Shown: positions 1 through 3,971 of the stretch, one piece after another
Layout of the letters: each line of letters begins with the position of its first letter
Position numbering within the stretch: position 1 is the first letter of the stretch
NCBI GenBank assembly: GCA_946644025.1
Contig: CAMPCG010000190.1
Coordinates: forward strand, 1-5,970
DNA from: an uncultured Prevotellaceae bacterium
GTDB lineage: Bacteria; Bacteroidota; Bacteroidia; Bacteroidales; Bacteroidaceae
DNA length: 5,970 nt
Direction: 5' to 3'
Program-made: the position numbers and the translations under genes
Notes under the pieces: model-generated
The model's database searches: none
Told to the model about the DNA's origin: nothing
What the model saw: only the letters and a program-made list of their open reading frames with translations

Positions 1-2547
1 TTCGAGGGCCTTGCCGTCGATGCCGAGGGTGCGGCGCACGAGGGCGAAGAGTTCGAGAATGGCCGTCTTACCCGTGCCGCCAGATGCCAGATCCTCGCGA
101 CGGGTGCCGTTGTCAGTGATGTGGATGAACTGCTGGCGGTTGGCCGAGCGGTGGCGCACCAGTGCCGAGCCGATGGCATGGAGCATGGCGATGAAGTACA
201 TGTCCTGCATCTGTCGCTCGGTCTTGGTGAGCTCCCGCGTCTGCTCTTTTTCCCAGAAGATGCGGCACGTATTATACAGGAAGCGGAAGTGCAGCGGCAT
301 TTCCTCAAATGGCCTGTCCATCACGAGACGGTAGCGCCAGAGCTGCTGCCAATGGTCCCAGCGCATGTTCTCCTGCTTGATCTCCTCCTCCACCTTCGCC
401 GCGCTGAGTATCGCCTCGTGCTTGGCCAGTTCGGAGGGGTAGAACGGCGCTTCCTCCACGTGCCACAGACGGTCGGTGATGGTGAAGTCGCCGTCGAGGA
501 TGGCGTCCTGGTTGGTCCACTGCTTCATCTGTGAGTATGGCACGAGGCTGATATCATCCTTCGTCACACGGACGGCGGTATTATGGAAGAAGAAGTGGTC
601 GAAGTCCTCGCCGAAACTTTTCTCGTCGAAGTCCATGGTTTCTATGCTCTCCATGATGCCCTGCTCCAGTTTGGCGCCGTAGATGGCACGCGAGAGGGCA
701 CCCTTCTTGTCGTTGAACTCGGAGTGTGCACGGAGCCAATCTGCCATGATGTCGCGGATTTGGGGCAGCAGTTTGTTGGCGCCTTTCTGCCCAACGAACA
801 GTTCGCTGTAGGTGTGGTCGTTGCCTAAGAGGAAGAAGCGGCTGAACGACTCATCGCCCGACTGCATCACGCGGCGCACGATGCCACGGGCACGGAGGAA
901 CACGGGGGTGTTGCGCAGGTCGAACTTATAGCGGGCACGGCTGCTGCCGTCCTGCTCCTTGCGCTCGCTCTCCCACTGCCAGAACTTGCAGGTCGGTGTG
1001 TCGAACATGGCGTTGTCGAACCACTCCGTCGCATCGTCGTGCTGCAGCTCGGCGGGCATCAGCCGCTCCACCTCGGCGAAGTGCTGGATGAAGTCGGTGG
1101 CGTCCTTCAGGGGCTTTGCCGCCTTGGTTTCAGATTTCTGGCTTCTTTTGAAAATTGAAACCATGTTCAGTTCCTTCGGCAGCCGGAGCCAATGCACGGC
1201 GGGGTTGCTCAGGGCGATGGCCTGGCTGGCCTTCAGTCCTGTCTCGTCCTCGTCGTAAAGGACGTACAGTCCTCCTTCTACGCAGACGTTCTGGAGCTTG
1301 CGCAGCAGGGCACGCAGCCAGCGGTTGGGGCGCATGGTGCCACCCTTGCCGTCGAAGCCCGCCATCTCGGAGTTGAGCCAGACGACGTGGGCGTTGCTAT
1401 GGCTATAGACGGCTATCGCATCCCTCGGCCCGGAGCAGAGCACGATCCTGCCGAAGCGGATCTGTTTCGTCTTCTTCTCCTTATCTTCAATCTCCACGTA
1501 GGGATGGCGCTTGTCCTGTTCGGGAATCACACCGTCCTTCAGAAAGTCCTCCAGGTCGGCGTCGGCATACCACTGGCGGCCTACGTCCACGCTCTCGTCC
1601 AAGTCCTTCCATGCCCACTTATACCCATAGACATTCCTCGGCTCGTATTTTTTCGTACCGAACGGATAGCAGAACATGAAGATAGGATAACTGGGAATGT
1701 TCTTAAAGATATTTACATAGAAACCGCCGTCCTGTTGGTTCTCCTTGCGAGTGATGACGCGGGCTACGGGCTGCACGTGGAACAGCCGTTCCACTTCCGC
1801 ACCCCATTCCGCCACGGTCTTCTTCTCCGCATCCTTCGGGTTGCCGTAGAAGCCAGCGCCTAAAGAGCAGCGGTAGAGCGGTTCGCCCGTGTCGGGGTTG
1901 AAGTCGGTTATCTGGTCGCCTATCTTGATTTCGGCGGGGGCAGTGCCGCTCCGAGGCCCTGCCGAAGCATTTTTTTCGGTCGCTGCCCCGCCGTTGTTTC
2001 TTATATCGTCCTTATTGGCTTTGTGGGTTGACATCTCCACCTTCAGCCCCAAAGCCTTCAGCCCCTCCACGGTCCACTCGCCGCGCTCCAATAGCGGTTC
2101 GTCGCCCGTCCAGTCGGCGTATTGTAGTTCGGTCTTGCGGAACTCCGTCCACCCTACCCTGCTCATGCGCAGGTTGCGCTGCCACTTGCGGCCCTCCTCG
2201 TCGGTTTCATCCTCCAGGTTCACGTCGCAGCGCGTGGCCAGTTCGGCCATCACCTTCGGCAGCTCGCCAGCAGGGATGGCTCCCGCAGGATAGCCCATCA
2301 GCCTCGCCGCGAGCTGTATAGCTCCGTAGCCCGTAGCCCCGCAGGGATAGCACTTGAACATCGGTGCCGTCGCCCCGTCGCGGGCTTTCTTCTCCACCCG
2401 CAGCGAGGGGTCGTGGTCGTCGTGCCAGGGACATAGATAGTAGGCCACGTCGCCTTTCGCGTTTTGCCGCTGCATCGTGTGCCCCCAGCCCGTCATTACT
2501 TCCACGAGGGAAATCTGGTCTAATATGTTGCGATTATTCTCATTCAC
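1..2547 (-). CDS. CHC2 zinc-finger / Toprim DNA primase-helicase, C-terminus cut by window edge
   Basis: This frame is open from the left edge to a GTG start at 2547, giving 849 residues with no internal stop. An N-terminal CHC2-type zinc ribbon is visible as C39-x2-H42...C66-x2-C69, following an ILDQISLVEVMTGWG segment typical of primase N-termini. A Toprim-like core follows. Its first motif reads LCSGPRDAIA at about 370-379 and its acidic motif reads YDEDETG at 431-437. Near the visible end, SGGTGKT at 822-828 resembles a Walker A loop, so an NTPase/helicase domain probably starts there and continues outside the window. Family knowledge: such proteins make RNA primers and unwind DNA at phage or element replication forks. 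The GTG start is preferred because TAA lies in frame three codons upstream and the next ATG (MTGWG) would cut into the conserved N-terminus. Oddity: the usual Toprim motif-1 glutamate aligns with S372. Primase identity is secure; the helicase part is inferred. Confidence 0.9.
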   Translation of the reverse strand, partial: MNENNRNILDQISLVEVMTGWGHTMQRQNAKGDVAYYLCPWHDDHDPSLRVEKKARDGATAPMFKCYPCGATGYGAIQLAARLMGYPAGAIPAGELPKVMAELATRCDVNLEDETDEEGRKWQRNLRMSRVGWTEFRKTELQYADWTGDEPLLERGEWTVEGLKALGLKVEMSTHKANKDDIRNNGGAATEKNASAGPRSGTAPAEIKIGDQITDFNPDTGEPLYRCSLGAGFYGNPKDAEKKTVAEWGAEVERLFHVQPVARVITRKENQQDGGFYVNIFKNIPSYPIFMFCYPFGTKKYEPRNVYGYKWAWKDLDESVDVGRQWYADADLEDFLKDGVIPEQDKRHPYVEIEDKEKKTKQIRFGRIVLCSGPRDAIAVYSHSNAHVVWLNSEMAGFDGKGGTMRPNRWLRALLRKLQNVCVEGGLYVLYDEDETGLKASQAIALSNPAVHWLRLPKELNMVSIFKRSQKSETKAAKPLKDATDFIQHFAEVERLMPAELQHDDATEWFDNAMFDTPTCKFWQWESERKEQDGSSRARYKFDLRNTPVFLRARGIVRRVMQSGDESFSRFFLLGNDHTYSELFVGQKGANKLLPQIRDIMADWLRAHSEFNDKKGALSRAIYGAKLEQGIMESIETMDFDEKSFGEDFDHFFFHNTAVRVTKDDISLVPYSQMKQWTNQDAILDGDFTITDRLWHVEEAPFYPSELAKHEAILSAAKVEEEIKQENMRWDHWQQLWRYRLVMDRPFEEMPLHFRFLYNTCRIFWEKEQTRELTKTERQMQDMYFIAMLHAIGSALVRHRSANRQQFIHITDNGTRREDLASGGTGKTAILELFALVRRTLGIDGKALE

Positions 2548-2570
2548 GATTTGTTAGTAGCTTTATTCAT

Positions 2571-2879
2571 TCAGGACAGAATCTCTTTCTTCTGGGTCAG
2601 CTGCAGCTCGCCCTTCAGCGTGTCCACCTCTGTCATATACTGATTGATGGCGGCATCCTTGTCCTTGATGCGCTCGCGCAGGTTCTCCACGAGCTGCTGC
2701 AGCGAGGCCAGTTGCCTCTTGTTTGCCGCCCATTTCTCCAGCACAGTATAATATAGTTCGTTCATACCGCGAACGTCCTCGCCGGCCTGCTCAAGCCTCG
2801 CCGCCAAGTCGTCGCGCTCCGCCTGATATGGGTTGTTGCCCATCAGGGCTGAAAGAAGATTCTTGAAGTATCGCCTCAT
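2571..2879 (-). CDS. Small coiled-coil protein of unknown function, 102 aa
   Basis: I do not recognise this family. The protein starts with a short basic and hydrophobic stretch (MRRYFKNLLSALMG). From about residue 20 to the end it is highly charged, with Leu, Ile and Ala at heptad spacing (for example LASLQQLVENLRERIKDKD), which predicts a long coiled coil. It has no cysteines and no clear signal peptide or membrane span. The start is well supported: AGGAGG lies seven bases before the ATG, an excellent Shine-Dalgarno and unusual for a Bacteroidetes-like genome. It sits 11 bases after the 63-aa gene and 23 bases before the primase GTG, so it is almost certainly co-transcribed with both. A replication accessory or scaffold role is only a guess from position. 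Confidence 0.8.
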   Translation of the reverse strand: MRRYFKNLLSALMGNNPYQAERDDLAARLEQAGEDVRGMNELYYTVLEKWAANKRQLASLQQLVENLRERIKDKDAAINQYMTEVDTLKGELQLTQKKEILS

Positions 2880-2890
2880 ACCGTCGCCTC

Positions 2891-3082
2891 CTACTTAATT
2901 CGAGTTATACATACAGCCGGTACGTCGGGATCCGTGCGCACCTCAAACCTCTTGTTCTCCAGCTTCATGTCGTGGACTTGTACCTTAACCGACGTTATCT
3001 TATTCTTGTCGGTCAAAATAAAGATACGCGACCTCCTGACACGCATGTTTCTTAACTCTTCTTTGCTTACGGTTTCCTGCAT
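2891..3082 (-). CDS. Small basic protein of unknown function, 63 aa; first gene of the leftward operon
   Basis: I do not recognise this family. The 63 residues are rich in Lys and Arg, with alternating hydrophobic and polar stretches (RSRIFILTDKNKITSVKVQVHDMKLENKRFEV) that suggest a small beta-rich fold. There is no cysteine pair, signal peptide or membrane segment. The ATG at 3082 gives the longest form; an internal ATG at codon 13 is possible. No Shine-Dalgarno is seen, and the upstream bases are AT-rich as is normal in Bacteroidetes. It is followed after 11 bases by the coiled-coil gene and then the primase. It would be read from the leftward promoter near 3267-3274 through a leader of about 180 bases. 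The call as a gene rests on operon position, tight spacing and lack of a better competitor. Confidence 0.65.
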   Translation of the reverse strand: MQETVSKEELRNMRVRRSRIFILTDKNKITSVKVQVHDMKLENKRFEVRTDPDVPAVCITRIK

Positions 3083-3088
3083 AGGTTT

Positions 3089-3109
3089 CTAAAAATCTCT
3101 TAATTTTAG
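3089..3109 (-). repeat. Small inverted repeat just upstream of the 63-aa gene
   Basis: CTAAAA (3089-3094) and TTTTAG (3104-3109) form a six-bp, AT-rich stem with a nine-base loop in the leader, seven bases before the start codon at 3082. It is weak and may only reflect AT-rich leader composition; an effect on translation is possible but unproven. Confidence 0.3.
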
Positions 3110-3120
3110 GCATGAATAAC

Positions 3121-3149
3121 TTGAAAACGAGGGAAAAGCCTTACCTTTG
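3121..3149 (+). promoter_or_regulatory. Predicted Bacteroidetes-type promoter reading rightward toward the XRE gene
   Basis: TTG at 3121-3123 (-33-like) is followed by an 18-base spacer and TACCTTTG at 3142-3149, matching the Bacteroidetes -7 consensus TAnnTTTG. Transcription would start near 3155 and give a leader of about 190 bases before the XRE start codon. The long leader is unusual, so a second promoter nearer the gene cannot be excluded. Confidence 0.55.
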
Positions 3150-3164
3150 CAAATGTTCTGAGTT
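3142..3164 (+). repeat. Left arm of 23-bp imperfect inverted repeat
   Basis: The arm reads TACCTTTGCA, then six non-matching bases, then CTGAGTT. Its partner at 3252-3274 on the other strand has the same two blocks with exactly the same six-base gap, so 17 core positions match. The first block is the -7 promoter element. The second lies just past the expected transcription start, a usual place for an operator. Confidence 0.75.
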
Positions 3165-3238
3165 CGCAAGGCGGCGCACGGCTTCCTTCTGAAAGGCGCT
3201 TCATCGCGTCTGCAGGCTTTCCTTATACCCCCGTCGGA

Positions 3239-3256
3239 GAGTTAATTAACTAACTC
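3239..3256. repeat. AT-rich palindrome in the control region
   Basis: The sequence GAGTTAATTAACTAACTC has GAGTTA/TAACTC ends and contains the perfect palindrome GTTAATTAAC (3241-3250). It overlaps the right inverted-repeat arm and lies just inside the predicted leftward start site. It is a good candidate binding site for a dimeric HTH protein, though no protein can be assigned from sequence alone. Confidence 0.5.
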
Positions 3257-3274
3257 AGTCGGTGTGCAAAGGTA
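3252..3274 (-). repeat. Right arm of 23-bp imperfect inverted repeat
   Basis: On the minus strand this reads TACCTTTGCA, six variable bases, then CTGAGTT, mirroring 3142-3164. The arms enclose 87 bases. In RNA from either strand the CTGAGTT and AACTCAG blocks could pair and close a stem around the enclosed segment. Confidence 0.75.
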
Positions 3275-3292
3275 GAAACAAAATACGAAAAA
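3267..3292 (-). promoter_or_regulatory. Predicted Bacteroidetes-type promoter for the leftward replication operon
   Basis: On the minus strand TACCTTTG runs from 3274 down to 3267, followed by CA, a perfect TAnnTTTG element. The -33 region is poor: only a T-run (3292-3288) lies near the expected place, with no TTG. Transcription would start near 3261 and run to the 63-aa gene at 3082. A weak -33 would fit a promoter that needs an activator or is tightly controlled. Confidence 0.5.
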
Positions 3293-3322
3293 CGTGCGGC
3301 TTTTGCGTGTTATTATGATATT

Positions 3323-3338
3323 TTAACGTATTAACATA
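3323..3338 (+). promoter_or_regulatory. Tandem TTAAC[GA]TA repeat before the XRE start codon
   Basis: TTAACGTA and TTAACATA lie head to tail, differing at one base, and end seven bases before the ATG at 3346. TTAAC also occurs in the palindrome at 3239-3256, so these could be half-sites for autoregulation by the XRE protein. The motif is short and AT-rich, so chance is a real alternative. Confidence 0.3.
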
Positions 3339-3345
3339 AGTGCGT

Positions 3346-3873
3346 ATGAATAAAAGAAACGACAACTTTGCCCGCGCCCTTGCCTATCTGAAAGAGCATG
3401 GCGACATCAAATCACAGAAGGAACTGGCTCAGCGCATGGGCGTTAGCGAGGACACTATTTCGCGCATCCTTCAGGGAGCCCGCGTATCGGAAAGTAGTAT
3501 CACCAAACTTCACGCCGCCACTAATGGCCTGTTCAACCTGCAGTGGCTACACGGCCAGAGCGACGTGATGCTCTCAGCCGAAGTCATAGCCGCACAGCAC
3601 GCATCCCCCACTCCGACCGACGTAATGATTGCCGCCATCGTGTCCGCCAAGGACGATACCATCGCCTCGCTGAAGCGCGAACTCGCTGCAAAGGATGAAA
3701 CTATCGCCGCCAAGGACAGCATCATCAGTACGAAGGACACACTGATCGACGCCCTCCAACGGCAAATCGAGAACCTGCGTCTGCAAGCCGCAGCAGATAA
3801 GGGGTTCGAGACTGGCCATTCCCACTCGGCATCTGCTGAACACCAAGGTATGGCGGCATACGAAGGCAAGTAG
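3346..3873 (+). CDS. XRE-family HTH transcriptional regulator with C-terminal coiled coil, 175 aa
   Basis: Residues 8-76 form a compact N-terminal DNA-binding domain. The helix-turn-helix is visible at about 24-43 (QKELAQRMGVSEDTISRILQ), and the domain ends in FNLQWLHGQSDVML (63-76). This resembles the FN-x-x-WL-x-G...ML end common in Bacteroidetes phage-type repressors. After a Pro/Thr linker (86-92), residues 95-148 are a strongly heptad-patterned coiled coil with near-tandem units (AKDETIA, AKDSIIS, TKDTLID), probably for oligomerisation. The last 25 residues are Ala/Ser/His-rich and probably disordered. No peptidase domain of the LexA/CI type is present, so it is not obviously cleaved in an SOS response. 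ATG 3346 is chosen; a GTG two codons upstream (3340) is also open. It lies divergent from the replication operon and 55 bases before the fibre gene, which suits a lysogeny or replication switch protein; the target sites are inferred. Confidence 0.85.
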   Translation: MNKRNDNFARALAYLKEHGDIKSQKELAQRMGVSEDTISRILQGARVSESSITKLHAATNGLFNLQWLHGQSDVMLSAEVIAAQHASPTPTDVMIAAIVSAKDDTIASLKRELAAKDETIAAKDSIISTKDTLIDALQRQIENLRLQAAADKGFETGHSHSASAEHQGMAAYEGK

Positions 3874-3892
3874 TCTTGCTGCCCTTGCTTTT

Positions 3893-3971
3893 CGCTATAT
3901 ATATATATATAATGTGCGTAAAAAAAACATGCGCACATCACCCGTCCATTATATAGCGCCTTCCGCTATAT
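3893..3971 (+). repeat. Nested and competing inverted repeats around the fibre gene start
   Basis: Three related blocks occur: CGCTATATA (3893-3901), TATATAGCG (3950-3958) and CGCTATAT (3964-3971). The middle block can pair with the first (9 bp) or with the third (8 bp, five-base loop CCTTC), but not both. Inside the first arrangement a further 7-bp stem, ATGTGCG (3912-3918) with CGCACAT (3932-3938), holds the predicted start codon ATG 3929-3931 in its loop edge. No T-run follows, so it does not look like a simple intrinsic terminator. It could be a control structure in the mRNA or a protein-binding site. Confidence 0.55.
3896..3911. repeat. Alternating TA tract
   Basis: Sixteen bases of uninterrupted TA alternation lie between the XRE and fibre genes in an otherwise GC-rich neighbourhood. 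Such tracts unwind easily and are prone to length slippage, which could vary spacing before the fibre gene. It overlaps the first arm of the nested inverted repeats. Confidence 0.7.

Larger units (their letters stand above)
3083..3345. promoter_or_regulatory. Divergent control region between replication operon and XRE regulator
   Basis: This 263-base stretch separates the leftward replication operon from the rightward regulator gene and holds no convincing gene. It contains two facing TAnnTTTG promoter elements inside 23-bp inverted repeats, an 18-base AT-rich palindrome, a small hairpin next to the 63-aa gene start, and a tandem TTAAC repeat next to the regulator start. By analogy with temperate phages this is the natural place for operators bound by the XRE protein. 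That link is inferred, not seen. Confidence 0.7.

Noticed and set aside
121..534. Plus-strand open frame of 137 codons
   Set aside because: It is antisense to the primase-helicase C-terminal half, has no recognisable domain and no start signals.
1192..1863. Plus-strand open frame of 223 codons
   Set aside because: It lies wholly inside the primase-helicase on the other strand, whose frame shows zinc-finger and Toprim motifs. The plus frame is a mirror product of GC-rich codons.
3000..3113. Alternative 37-residue minus-strand ORF starting MPKIKRFLETYAG
   Set aside because: It overlaps the 63-aa gene in another frame, is shorter, and ends without tight linkage to the next gene. It remains a weak competitor.
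3142..3274. Small transposon-like element (MITE) with terminal inverted repeats
   Set aside because: The arms contain the common Bacteroidetes promoter element, there is no flanking target duplication that I can see, and the position between divergent genes fits a control region better.
3510..3941. Minus-strand open frame of 143 codons
   Set aside because: It runs antisense through the XRE gene and across the TA tract; its start segment is low-complexity translation of that tract.
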